NCBI RefSeq assembly: GCF_042675665.1
Contig: NZ_JBHTJI010000001.1
Coordinates: 1,984,001 to 2,048,000 of the forward strand
Reading direction: 5' to 3'
Origin: Mariniflexile jejuense
GTDB taxonomy: Bacteria; Bacteroidota; Bacteroidia; Flavobacteriales; Flavobacteriaceae
Length of the DNA stretch: 64,000 bases
Shown piece by piece: positions 28,312 through 37,782 of this stretch (its first letter is position 1; each line of letters starts with the position of its first letter). A program made the translations under genes and the position numbers. The notes beneath the pieces are model-generated. The model worked only from the letters and a program-made list of their open reading frames with translations. It was not told where the DNA came from and searched no databases.

Positions 28312-29682
28312 ATGAAGATTTTTAAAATAGTTTTAATTGGATTGGTATTGGCCCTGTACTCATGTAAAGAAAACACTCATCAAATTAAATTTACAGAAAT
28401 AAAAGTAGAAGCACCTTTTGAGATGCCTGCTATTAAAACACCAGATTTTAGTAATTGCAAACAATTTTTAATTACCGATTTTGGAGCAGTTCAAGGCGAT
28501 AAAGAAAAAACCTCTAAAGCTATTGCAGATGCCATTTTTGAAGCTAACAAAACTGGCGGAGGTGTTGTAGTTATCCCCGAAGGTGAATGGTTAACAAAAA
28601 AAATTCACTTCAAAAGCAACGTAAACCTTCACTTAAACAAAGGTGCTGTTTTACTTTTTTCAGAAAAACCAGAAGATTATTTACCTGCAGTTCACACCAC
28701 TTGGGAAGGTATGGAATGTTATAATTACTCGCCACTTATTTACGCTTTTAAGTGTGAAAACATTGCCATTACAGGTGAAGGTAAGCTAAAAGCAAAAATG
28801 GATATTTGGGAAAAATGGTTTGCACGCCCAGAACCACACATGCAAAGTTTAAAACGCCTTTACAATTTGGCATCGTACAACAAACCTGTTGAAGAACGTC
28901 AAATGGTAAATGATACAGCAAATTTCCGTCCGCATTTTATTCAATTTAATCGTAGTAAACATATTTTACTTCAAGGTGTTTCTATTGAAAACAGTCCTTT
29001 TTGGACCATTCACCCTTACCTATCAAAAGATGTGGTTATTAGAAATTTAAACGTATATGCACACGGGCACAATAACGATGGTGTAGATCCAGAAATGAGT
29101 GAAAATGTTTTAATTGAAAATTGCATTTTTGATCAAGGTGATGATGCTATTGCAGTAAAATCAGGCAGAAACCAAGATGCTTGGCGCTTAAATACGCCTT
29201 GCAAAAACATTGTAATGCGTAATTGCACCATGAAAAACGGACATCAATTATTAGCAATTGGCAGTGAATTATCTGGCGGTATAGAAAATGTGTTTGTTGA
29301 AAACTGTAACGTGGTTGACGGTGCTAAAATGTTCCATTTAGTATTTATAAAAACCAACGAACGTCGCGGTGGCTATGTAAAAAATATTTTTGTTAAAAAC
29401 ATTAACGCTGGTGCTATTCAAAATGGCATTCTTGGTATTGAAACCGATGTTTTATACCAATGGCGCGATTTAGTACCAACTATTGAACGACGCTTAACAC
29501 CTATACAGGATGTGTATTTAACAAATGTAAAGGCTACCAAAACAGAATTTTTATCACGCATATTAGGTCAAGAAGAGCTTCCTGTAAAAAATATTTTTCT
29601 TAATAATGTAGAAGTTGATTCTATTTCAAATCAGAAACTTATCCATGAACATGTTTTAAATTTCAATATAACACCCAATTAG
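28312..29682 (+). CDS. GH28 polygalacturonase/rhamnogalacturonase-like hydrolase, lipoprotein
   Basis: A 456-residue lipoprotein (ALYSCKEN) with the right-handed beta-helix of GH28. The family's acidic residues are present: Asp256 in NNDGVDPE, Asp277 and Asp278 in QGDDAIAVKSG, and His311 in NGHQLLAIGSE. The usual RIK motif is replaced near IKTNERRGG, which is common in exo-acting Bacteroidota GH28 enzymes. It should remove galacturonate from pectic oligosaccharides, in the periplasm or on the surface. It is a single gene between two direct-repeat promoters (its own, and module 5 immediately after its stop). Confidence 0.93.
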   Translation: MKIFKIVLIGLVLALYSCKENTHQIKFTEIKVEAPFEMPAIKTPDFSNCKQFLITDFGAVQGDKEKTSKAIADAIFEANKTGGGVVVIPEGEWLTKKIHFKSNVNLHLNKGAVLLFSEKPEDYLPAVHTTWEGMECYNYSPLIYAFKCENIAITGEGKLKAKMDIWEKWFARPEPHMQSLKRLYNLASYNKPVEERQMVNDTANFRPHFIQFNRSKHILLQGVSIENSPFWTIHPYLSKDVVIRNLNVYAHGHNNDGVDPEMSENVLIENCIFDQGDDAIAVKSGRNQDAWRLNTPCKNIVMRNCTMKNGHQLLAIGSELSGGIENVFVENCNVVDGAKMFHLVFIKTNERRGGYVKNIFVKNINAGAIQNGILGIETDVLYQWRDLVPTIERRLTPIQDVYLTNVKATKTEFLSRILGQEELPVKNIFLNNVEVDSISNQKLIHEHVLNFNITPN

Positions 29683-29704
29683 TCTTACTTATTGGTTAAA
29701 TATT

Positions 29705-29750
29705 ACAGGATGCCACAGGATAGAATAAATACAAACAACATCTATTTTTA
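29705..29750 (+). promoter_or_regulatory. Direct-repeat promoter module 5 (PL22/GH106/GH105/GH115/GH2 operon)
   Basis: ACAGGATGC-C-ACAGGATAG at 29705-29723, 19 bp, then TATTTTTA at 29743-29750. The ATG at 29765 begins only 15 nt after the -7 box, so the predicted leader is under 10 nt. Confidence 0.72.
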
Positions 29751-29764
29751 TTTAAAATTACAAC

Positions 29765-31012
29765 ATGAACCTTTTTAAAATACTATTCACTTTCTTAATT
29801 ATCTTGAATTTTTCTTGTGGTGTGAAGCATACAAAAAAAGAGACACCTCAAATTCCTCTTATGGAAACTAGTAAAGAAAGTTCTCTTGCTAAAGTTTGGA
29901 TAGACGCTTCAACAGGACATAAAATTGAAAAACTGGTTAATAGAAATGGCAATAATTATAGTTTTTACTTTCATAACAATCCATTTATAAAGTCTAAAGA
30001 CGGAAACAGTGATTTAATGATTTTTTCTGGAAGAACTGAAACTAGCAGTCAGTATTTTACAGTTAACTTAAAAACAAAAGAAATACAACAAATTACAAAT
30101 ACTAAAGGAAGCAAACGCGGTGAAATTTTAGGAACAAAAACCCGCAAAGTATTTTATATGGTTAACGACAGTGTTTTTTCAACACATATAGACACGCACA
30201 AAACGGAATTTATATACGAATTTAATGATGATGTGATTGGCTCTATTTCAACTTTAAATGCCGATGAAACACTTTTAGGTGGTGCTTTAATAACAAAAGA
30301 AGAAAACGAGATTTTTAAAAAAAATCCGTCTAAATCAAGCTATTTTGATAAGATATACGAAGCAAAACTTGAAAGAAGTTTAATAACCATAAATGTAAAC
30401 ACCAAAGAATACAACAACTTATATTCTGAAAATGCCTGGTTAAACCATATTCAATTTTCACCAACCAATCCTGATGTATTGATGTATTGCCATGAAGGAC
30501 CATGGCACAAAGTAGACCGTATTTGGAACATAAACATTAAAACTAAGAAAACTGAGTTGGTTCATAAAAGAACTGTTGATAGAGAAATTGCAGGTCACGA
30601 GTTTTTTAGTCCTGACGGAAAAACCATTTGGTTCGATCTTCAAATACCAAGAAGTGTTACATTTTATGTAGCTGGAAAAAATATTGAAACAGGCGAAGAA
30701 ACACGCTACGGTTTAAAACGAGATGAATGGTCTATTCATTTTAATATTTCACCAGACCAAAAAACTTTTGCTGGCGATGGCGGCGATGAAGGTCAAGTAG
30801 CTCGTGCAAAAGATGGTATGTGGCTGTATCACTTCATACCAAAAAACGATAGTTTAGTTTCAACAAAATTGGTTAATATGAAGAACCATAATTATGATTT
30901 AGAACCTAATGTGCATTTTTCACCAGATGGCAAACAAATAATTTTTAGAGCAAATTTTGAAGGAAGCACTCAAATTTATGCTGTGGATATTAAAAAACAT
31001 TCATTAAATTAA
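29765..31012 (+). CDS. PL22-like oligogalacturonate lyase family lipoprotein with altered metal site
   Basis: A 415-residue lipoprotein (LNFSCGVK) with clear similarity to oligogalacturonate lyase: TGHKIEKLVN near the start, CHEGPWHKVDRIWNI, GHEFFSPDG (His278, matching the proposed catalytic His) and IHFNISPD (His325, one metal ligand). However, the segment that in characterised enzymes reads QVTHPHPSF and supplies the other manganese ligands reads YDLEPNVHF here, replacing them by Tyr377, Glu380 and Asn382. The enzyme may therefore use a different metal set, a different substrate, or be inactive. The canonical residues are from memory of the Yersinia enzyme. First gene of a six-gene operon. 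Confidence 0.8.
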   Translation: MNLFKILFTFLIILNFSCGVKHTKKETPQIPLMETSKESSLAKVWIDASTGHKIEKLVNRNGNNYSFYFHNNPFIKSKDGNSDLMIFSGRTETSSQYFTVNLKTKEIQQITNTKGSKRGEILGTKTRKVFYMVNDSVFSTHIDTHKTEFIYEFNDDVIGSISTLNADETLLGGALITKEENEIFKKNPSKSSYFDKIYEAKLERSLITINVNTKEYNNLYSENAWLNHIQFSPTNPDVLMYCHEGPWHKVDRIWNINIKTKKTELVHKRTVDREIAGHEFFSPDGKTIWFDLQIPRSVTFYVAGKNIETGEETRYGLKRDEWSIHFNISPDQKTFAGDGGDEGQVARAKDGMWLYHFIPKNDSLVSTKLVNMKNHNYDLEPNVHFSPDGKQIIFRANFEGSTQIYAVDIKKHSLN

Positions 31013-31016
31013 CAAC

Positions 31017-33752
31017 ATGCAACATAAAAATTTACTAGTATTATTTACTTTAAGTGTTTTTACATTTACAACTATTCAAGCACAAAACAACAATGTTTGG
31101 CCTAAAAACACTTCGCAAACAAAAACTTGGGCACGTTGGTGGTGGATGGGTAGTGCTGTTGATAAACCAAATTTAAAGTCTAGCTTAATCGATTTTCAAA
31201 AAGCGGGTATTGGTGGCGTTGAAATAACCCCTATTTATGGTGTAAAAGGGCAAGAAGCCAATTTTATTGATTTTTTATCACCAAAATATTTAGAAATGCT
31301 TGACTACACCATTAAAATTGCAGATAGTTTAGGCATGCAGGTTGATATGGTTTTAGGCACAGGCTGGCCTTATGGCGGTTCGCATGTTACAGCGCCTTAC
31401 GCTGCCACTAAACTAGTAATTGAAACGTTTGAAGTTAAAAAAAATGAAAAAATAACCAAAACCATTACTGTTGATGCCTCTAAAGAGAAAATGCCTGCAG
31501 AACTAATTCATGTTTTGGCTTATGGCAAAAATGGTGCTTTTTTAGATTTAACAAACCAACTAAATGGCAATCAATTAAAATGGAAAGCTAAAAAAACAGA
31601 TTATACGGTTTATGCCGTATTTACAGGCAAAACTGGGCAACAGGTTAAACGAGCTGCTCCTGGAGGAAAAGGTTATACACTAGACCATTATTCAACCGAT
31701 GCTTTAAATGCATATGTACAACCTTTCAATAAAGCTTTTGAAAGTATAAAAAACAAACCAAGAGCTATTTTTAACGATAGTTACGAGGTGTATGGCACCG
31801 ATTTTACTCCCCAATTTTTTCAAGAATTTGAAAAACGCCGTGGTTATGATTTAAAAAAATACATGCCGCAACTTTTAAGTAAAGACGATACTAATATTGA
31901 TAACAGAGTAAAAAGTGATTATAGAGAAACCATATCTGATTTGCTACTAAATAAATTTGATATTCCTTGGACCGAATGGGCTAATTCCAAAAACTTCAAA
32001 ACCAAACTGCAAGCCCATGGTTCACCTGGTAATTTAATTGATTTGTATGCTTCCGCTGACATTCCTGAATGTGAAACATTTGGTTCTATGCCGTATAATA
32101 TACCAGGTTTTAGACGCGATGCAGAAGATATACGAGAAGGTGATGCAGATCCAGTGATGCTAAAATTCTCCTCATCGGCAGCTCACATATCAGGAAAACA
32201 ACTTACATCTTCAGAAACATTTACTTGGTTACGCGACCATTTTAAAACAGCCTTATCGCAATGTAAACCAGAAGTTGAAGACTTGTTATTAAACGGCATC
32301 AACCATGTGTTTTTACATGGTTCAACATATTCACCTAAAGAAGCTGTATGGCCAGGTTGGAAATTCTATGCGTCTGTAAACTTTAATGCAACAAATACTA
32401 TTTGGGAAGATGCACCAGCATTATTTTCATATATAGCAAATTGCCAATCGATGCTTCAATCTGGAAAACCGGATAACGAAACCTTACTTTATTGGCCAAT
32501 TTACGATACATGGGGCAAAAATTTAGAAAGCACTTTGTTCTTTGAGTTCAAAATCCATTCTTTAAAAAAATGGCTACACGGAACGCCTTTTTACAACACA
32601 ACCAAAAAGCTAATGGATAGTGGTTATAGTCTTGATTTTATTTCAGATAAATTCATTTCACAGGCAACTGTTAAAAACGGACTTATTGTTTTACCCGGTG
32701 GCAACTACAAATCGTTAGTTATTCCGCAATGTAAAAAAATGCCTTTAAAAACTTTAGAAAAGCTAATTGCTTTAAAAAAAGAAGGTGCACATATTATTTT
32801 TGAAGGCTTACCACAAACGGTTCCTGGTTTTTATGATTATGAAGCTCAAACCAAAAAATTAGTAGCAACTATTTCAAACAACAACACACTTTTAGAGCCA
32901 ACTTCAAACCTGTTTAAAAATTTGGAACTTGCTAATATATATCCTGAAACATTGGTTAACACTGGATTAAAATTCACAAAAAGAGAGTTAAATGGTGAAA
33001 AAATATACTACTTGGTAAACCATACATCTAAAGTAATAGATGATTTTATTCCATTAGCAATCACCAATAAAGAGGTATTAATTTTAGACCCTTTAACCAA
33101 AGCTTATGGTAACGCCGCGGTTAAAAAAACAGATAAAAACACGTTGGTTAAGCTTCGCTTAGAACCTGGGCAATCGTTCATTCTTAAAACTGAAAACACA
33201 AAATCACAAGAAGATTGGAATTATTACGAAAAAGAAAATAAATCCATCAATTTAGAAGGTGAATGGACTATTGTTTTTGAAAAAGGTGGTCCAGAATTAC
33301 CTGTTTCATCTAAAATGAAAACATTACAATCTTGGACAAATTTAAGTGCAGAAGCCGAAGCCTTTTCAGGAACCGCAACTTATACATTACAATTTGATGC
33401 ACCAACAATTGAGGCTGATAATTGGAATTTGAATTTAGGTGATGTTCGAGAAAGTGCCAAAGTATGGCTTAACGGTACGTTTATTGGCAACCTTTGGTCT
33501 GTACCATTCAACATCAATTTAGGAACACTAAAAAAAGGCAAAAACGAGTTAAAAATTCAAGTTACCAATTTACCTGCTAATAGAATTCGAGCTAAAGAAC
33601 TTAAAGGCGAAGAATGGAAAATTTTCTACGAAATAAACATGGTAAACAAAGATTACGAAAAATTTGATGCTACCAAATGGAAGCCAATGCCTTCTGGTTT
33701 ACTAGGACCAATAACAATTACACCACTAAAAAAAATTAAATTATATAAATAA
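31017..33752 (+). CDS. GH106 alpha-L-rhamnosidase
   Basis: A 911-residue exported enzyme (signal peptide ending TTIQAQ). The N-terminal catalytic region has the family hallmark TWARWWWMGSAVDKPNL, GGVEITPIYG and DMVLGTGWPYGGSHVT; the middle holds FNDSYEVYGTDFTPQFFQEF and LTSSETFTW. The last 170 residues form a galactose-binding-like beta-sandwich (GEWTIVFEKGGPEL, DVRESAKVWLNGTFIGNLWS). It should release rhamnose from pectic oligosaccharides; the product would be processed by the rhaM product. It starts 4 bp after the PL22-like stop. Confidence 0.93.
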   Translation: MQHKNLLVLFTLSVFTFTTIQAQNNNVWPKNTSQTKTWARWWWMGSAVDKPNLKSSLIDFQKAGIGGVEITPIYGVKGQEANFIDFLSPKYLEMLDYTIKIADSLGMQVDMVLGTGWPYGGSHVTAPYAATKLVIETFEVKKNEKITKTITVDASKEKMPAELIHVLAYGKNGAFLDLTNQLNGNQLKWKAKKTDYTVYAVFTGKTGQQVKRAAPGGKGYTLDHYSTDALNAYVQPFNKAFESIKNKPRAIFNDSYEVYGTDFTPQFFQEFEKRRGYDLKKYMPQLLSKDDTNIDNRVKSDYRETISDLLLNKFDIPWTEWANSKNFKTKLQAHGSPGNLIDLYASADIPECETFGSMPYNIPGFRRDAEDIREGDADPVMLKFSSSAAHISGKQLTSSETFTWLRDHFKTALSQCKPEVEDLLLNGINHVFLHGSTYSPKEAVWPGWKFYASVNFNATNTIWEDAPALFSYIANCQSMLQSGKPDNETLLYWPIYDTWGKNLESTLFFEFKIHSLKKWLHGTPFYNTTKKLMDSGYSLDFISDKFISQATVKNGLIVLPGGNYKSLVIPQCKKMPLKTLEKLIALKKEGAHIIFEGLPQTVPGFYDYEAQTKKLVATISNNNTLLEPTSNLFKNLELANIYPETLVNTGLKFTKRELNGEKIYYLVNHTSKVIDDFIPLAITNKEVLILDPLTKAYGNAAVKKTDKNTLVKLRLEPGQSFILKTENTKSQEDWNYYEKENKSINLEGEWTIVFEKGGPELPVSSKMKTLQSWTNLSAEAEAFSGTATYTLQFDAPTIEADNWNLNLGDVRESAKVWLNGTFIGNLWSVPFNINLGTLKKGKNELKIQVTNLPANRIRAKELKGEEWKIFYEINMVNKDYEKFDATKWKPMPSGLLGPITITPLKKIKLYK

Positions 33753-33759
33753 GCTTCAT

Positions 33760-34881
33760 ATGAAAAAAAATATAGTAATCATTTTTATTTCCGTTTTCAG
33801 TTTTCAAACTGTAATTGGTCAAATTTCAGACAAAAAGAAAGTTCTAGAACACATGCAACTTGCCAATCAATACTTTATGGATAAATGGCAAGATGTTGGC
33901 AAAACCATTGTTACTAACAAAGAACGCCCAAGTAATATTTGGACGCGTGGTGTTTATTACGAAGGACTTATGGCACTTTATGAAATTTACCCAAAAGAAG
34001 CATATTACAAATATGCTTATGATTGGTCTGAATTTCATAATTGGGGTTTTAATAGCGGAAATATAACACGTAACGCAGATAACTATTGTGCTGCACAAAC
34101 CTATATTGATTTGTACAATTTAGAACCAAACGCTAAAAAGTTAAAAAACACAAAAGCTTGTATAAATATGCTTTTAAACACACCGCAACTAAACGATTGG
34201 TCGTGGATTGATGCCATACAAATGGGCATGCCTGTATTTGCAAAATTAGGTGTTTTAGAAAAAGACAATCGTTATTTTGAAAAAATGTACAATATGTATA
34301 TGTACACCAGAGACAAACATGGTGATAATGGATTATATAACCCAAAAGACGGACTTTGGTGGCGCGATGCCGATTTTGATCCGCCATACACAGAGCCAAA
34401 TGGAGAAGATGCTTATTGGAGCAGAGGTAACGGTTGGGTTATTGCAGCATTAGCTAAAACTTTATCTATTATACCAGAAAATGCACCACATAGAGAACAA
34501 TATATTATCGATTTAAAATCGATGGCAGAAGCCTTAGTTCCAATTCAAAGAAAAGATGGCTTTTGGAATGTAAGCCTACACGATCCAAAAAACTTTGGTG
34601 GTAAAGAAACTTCTGGAACAGCTTTGTTTGTTTACGGTATGGCTTACGGTGTAAACAACGGTATTTTAGATAAAGCAAAATATTTACCAATAATTGAAAA
34701 AGGATGGGATGCATTGATTAAAGAAGCGTTGCACGAAAACGGTTTTTTAGGTTTTTTACAATCAACAGGAAAAGAACCTAAAGATGGGCAACCGCTTTCT
34801 TATGATAAAATTCCCGATTTTGAAGATTATGGCTTAGGATGTTTTTTATTGGCTGGAGCTGAAATTTATAGAATACAGTAA
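33760..34881 (+). CDS. GH105 unsaturated rhamnogalacturonyl/galacturonyl hydrolase
   Basis: A 373-residue (alpha/alpha)6-barrel enzyme with a signal peptide (ending QTVIGQ). Motifs of the YteR/GH105 family include WTRGVYYEGLMALYEIYP, NADNYCAAQTYIDLY, and WSWIDAIQMGMPVF with Asp151 as the likely catalytic acid; RGNGWVIAALAKTL, KDGFWNVSLHDP and GGKETSGTALFVYGMAYG follow. It removes the unsaturated uronate left by the lyases. It lies 7 bp after GH106 and 3 bp before GH115. Confidence 0.94.
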   Translation: MKKNIVIIFISVFSFQTVIGQISDKKKVLEHMQLANQYFMDKWQDVGKTIVTNKERPSNIWTRGVYYEGLMALYEIYPKEAYYKYAYDWSEFHNWGFNSGNITRNADNYCAAQTYIDLYNLEPNAKKLKNTKACINMLLNTPQLNDWSWIDAIQMGMPVFAKLGVLEKDNRYFEKMYNMYMYTRDKHGDNGLYNPKDGLWWRDADFDPPYTEPNGEDAYWSRGNGWVIAALAKTLSIIPENAPHREQYIIDLKSMAEALVPIQRKDGFWNVSLHDPKNFGGKETSGTALFVYGMAYGVNNGILDKAKYLPIIEKGWDALIKEALHENGFLGFLQSTGKEPKDGQPLSYDKIPDFEDYGLGCFLLAGAEIYRIQ

Positions 34882-34884
34882 TTT

Positions 34885-37782
34885 ATGAAATACATAGTAT
34901 TCACTTTTACATTTTTTATTGGCTTTATTACAATGCTAAAAAATGTATATATAGTAAATACAAAAAAAAGTAATCTGCCTGATTTTGAAATTTTTACCTC
35001 TCAAAATCAGGCAATTATTTTATATGACATTAAAGGCAGTTCACTAGATTCTATTTCAGCCTATTTATTAGCTGAAGATATTTATCAAGTAACCAACTAC
35101 AAACCAAAAGTTATTACAAAAATAAAAGAAGCTAAAGGCAATGTAATTGTTATAGGAAGCATAAAATCTAAACTTATTGGTAACTTTTTAAACCAAAAAG
35201 AGTTGTCTTCATCATTCAAAAATCAATGGGAAAGTTATTTATACAAAACCATATCAAATCCCAATAAAAAAATAAAAAAAGCCTTGGTAATTTCTGGTAC
35301 AAATGCGCGTGGTGTTGCTTATGGTGTTTTTAATATCTCAAAAAAAATTGGCGTAAACCCTTGGTATTGGTGGGCAGATGTACCTGTTAAACAAAGTAAG
35401 GAACTCATTTTAAAACAGCTAGATTTTTATAGTAAATCCCCATCCGTAAAATATCGTGGTATTTTTTTAAATGATGAAGATTGGGGCTTGCAACCCTGGG
35501 CAGCCAAAACCATTGAACCCGAAACAGGCGATATTGGACCAAAAACATATTCAAAAATTTTCGAATTATTATTACGCCTAAACGCAAATACCATTTGGCC
35601 CGCTATGCATCCAAGCACTAAAGCCTTTTTTTATTATCCAAATAATGCTAAAATAGCAGAAGCATATCAAATAGTAATAGGAACATCGCATGCAGAACCT
35701 ATGCTGTGTAACAATGTTGATGAGTGGAATAAACAAGCCTTTGGCGATTTCAATTATGTTACCAATAAAACCAACGTAATTAACTATTGGGAAAACCGTG
35801 TGAAAAATGCTAAAAACCTTAATGCCATTTACACTATGGGTATGCGCGGGGTACATGATAGTGGTATGGAAGGTGTGAAAAATAATTATGAAGCAGTTCA
35901 ATTATTAGATGGCATTATTTCAGACCAAAGAACCCTATTAAAAAAACACATCAACCCAAAGGTTGAAACCATTCCGCAAGCCTTCACGGTTTATAAAGAA
36001 GTGTTGGATTTATATAAAGCTGGACTTAAAGTTCCTGATGATATTACACTTGTTTGGACTGATGATAATTATGGTTACATACGTGCCTTAAGCAACATTG
36101 AAGAACAAAAACGTAGCGGTGGCTCAGGCGTTTATTACCATGCTTCCTATTGGGGAAGACCACACGATTACTTGTGGCTTGACACTACAAATCCGCATTT
36201 AATAAGAGAAGAAATGATGAAAGCTTACAACCTAAATAACCGAACCATTTGGATATTAAATGTAGGCGATATTAAACCCGCCGAATATAGTACGCAACTC
36301 TTTTTAGATATAGCTTATGATGCAGAAAAATTTCAAAATTCCAAATATACAACATCCCATCAACAACAATTTTTTGATGATATATTCGGAAAGGCATTTT
36401 CAAAAAACATCACCAAAATAAAAGAAACTTATTATCAATTAGCTTTTGAGCGCAAACCCGAATTTATGGGTTGGAGCCAAACAGAACCAACTACGCAAAT
36501 TTTTAATACCCAATACAACCCTTTTAGTAATAACGACGAAATTACCCAACGCATCAATGCTTATGAAACTATTGAGAAAGAAGTAAACTCCATTGAAAAC
36601 GAATTACCCAATACTTTAAAAAGTGCTTTTATGCAATTGGTAAGTTATCCCGTAAAAGGTGCTTCAAATATGAATAAAAAATTCTTGTATCGAGATAAAG
36701 CTTTAGCATATGCCAAACAAGGAAGAAAAAGTGCTTCCATTTATAAAAATTTATCAAATGAAGCTTTTTTAAACATTGAACACTTAACAGAAAATTACAA
36801 TCAATTATCTAACGGAAAATGGAATGGTATAATGGATATGAAACCAAGAAGGCTGCCTGTTTATGAAAATCCTACAATTGAGTTTCCTGAAAGTCATTCA
36901 AAAGAACTTGTTGGTGTTTCCATTGAAGACACTTTAAAAACACTGCAAGGTTTAAATTGCTTACCTACGTATTATGTTGGTGATTCAAAATCATATTTTA
37001 TTGATGTGTATCTAAAAAATTCCGAATCTGGAACTTGGCAAATAAAGCAACATCCTAATTGGATAAAAACCTCTAAAATTTCAGGAGTTTTAAATACTTC
37101 CGAAGCATTAGAAGAACGAATTTATATTTCAATCGACTGGGATTCTTGGATAAAAACAGGTAAACCATCAACCGAAACGCTCATAATTCAAACCAATTCC
37201 GAAGAAATACCAATACAAATACACATTTCTAACAGTTATAAAAATATAACTCAAAATAGCTTTGTTGAAAAAAATGGTTACGCAATTTTATATGCAAATC
37301 AATATTCTCAAATTAAAAATAAAGAAAATTTAAGTTGGCAAGAAATTAGTGGATTAGGACATTCTAAATCGGTTATGCAGTCAAGTCCATTACATGCATC
37401 TTCTAGTACAAACCATGAAAACGCTCCTGTTTTGGAATATGAAATTTATACTGAAACAATTACTAACAAAGCTAATATTACACTTGTAGCTATTCCTACA
37501 CATCCATTAACAACAGATGGCGAACTTAAGGTTGCAGTGCAATGGAATGATGAACCAATACAAATTGTTAATTTTAAAACAGAAGGTAGAAGTAGTGAGT
37601 GGAAAGAAAATGTACTATCTAACAAAGCCATAAAACAAATACATGTTCCTATTAAAAACACAGGAAAGCAAAACTTAATAATTTATATGATTGATGCTGG
37701 CGTTTTGTTAGATTATTTTGTTTTAAATACTTCTGGCAAAAAAACTTTACCTTACAAATTACCCAACGAAACTAAATTGTAA
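34885..37782 (+). CDS. GH115 alpha-glucuronidase-like enzyme
   Basis: A 965-residue exported protein. The GH115 signature region is present: YRGIFLNDEDWGLQPWA, LLLRLNANTIWPAMHPSTKAF, TSHAEPMLCNNVDEW, TMGMRGVHDSGM and LVWTDDNYGYIR. GH115 members release alpha-1,2-linked glucuronate or 4-O-methylglucuronate from xylan or arabinogalactan. In this locus it points to a uronate-decorated side chain. A signal-like hydrophobic stretch spans residues 3-17, with no clear lipobox. Its stop overlaps the next ATG by one base (TAATG), so translation is coupled. Confidence 0.92.
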   Translation: MKYIVFTFTFFIGFITMLKNVYIVNTKKSNLPDFEIFTSQNQAIILYDIKGSSLDSISAYLLAEDIYQVTNYKPKVITKIKEAKGNVIVIGSIKSKLIGNFLNQKELSSSFKNQWESYLYKTISNPNKKIKKALVISGTNARGVAYGVFNISKKIGVNPWYWWADVPVKQSKELILKQLDFYSKSPSVKYRGIFLNDEDWGLQPWAAKTIEPETGDIGPKTYSKIFELLLRLNANTIWPAMHPSTKAFFYYPNNAKIAEAYQIVIGTSHAEPMLCNNVDEWNKQAFGDFNYVTNKTNVINYWENRVKNAKNLNAIYTMGMRGVHDSGMEGVKNNYEAVQLLDGIISDQRTLLKKHINPKVETIPQAFTVYKEVLDLYKAGLKVPDDITLVWTDDNYGYIRALSNIEEQKRSGGSGVYYHASYWGRPHDYLWLDTTNPHLIREEMMKAYNLNNRTIWILNVGDIKPAEYSTQLFLDIAYDAEKFQNSKYTTSHQQQFFDDIFGKAFSKNITKIKETYYQLAFERKPEFMGWSQTEPTTQIFNTQYNPFSNNDEITQRINAYETIEKEVNSIENELPNTLKSAFMQLVSYPVKGASNMNKKFLYRDKALAYAKQGRKSASIYKNLSNEAFLNIEHLTENYNQLSNGKWNGIMDMKPRRLPVYENPTIEFPESHSKELVGVSIEDTLKTLQGLNCLPTYYVGDSKSYFIDVYLKNSESGTWQIKQHPNWIKTSKISGVLNTSEALEERIYISIDWDSWIKTGKPSTETLIIQTNSEEIPIQIHISNSYKNITQNSFVEKNGYAILYANQYSQIKNKENLSWQEISGLGHSKSVMQSSPLHASSSTNHENAPVLEYEIYTETITNKANITLVAIPTHPLTTDGELKVAVQWNDEPIQIVNFKTEGRSSEWKENVLSNKAIKQIHVPIKNTGKQNLIIYMIDAGVLLDYFVLNTSGKKTLPYKLPNETKL

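Noticed and set aside
29505..29515. Single ACAGGAT inside GH28
   Set aside because: Lies within coding sequence, has no second half-site at 10-bp spacing and no -7 box; other lone copies (about 24964, 40486, 61873) are rejected for the same reason.
19404..31012. Ulvan utilization (rhamnose, glucuronate, sulfate) as the main substrate
   Set aside because: Sulfatase, GH105, rhaM and propeller lyases would fit, but PL9, GH28, GH106 and HPHPSF-type PL22 with the uxaABC route favour a galacturonate-rhamnose backbone. It is not fully excluded.
35578..35901. 107-residue minus-strand frame
   Set aside because: Antisense to the conserved GH115 core; composition is that of a reverse-strand shadow.
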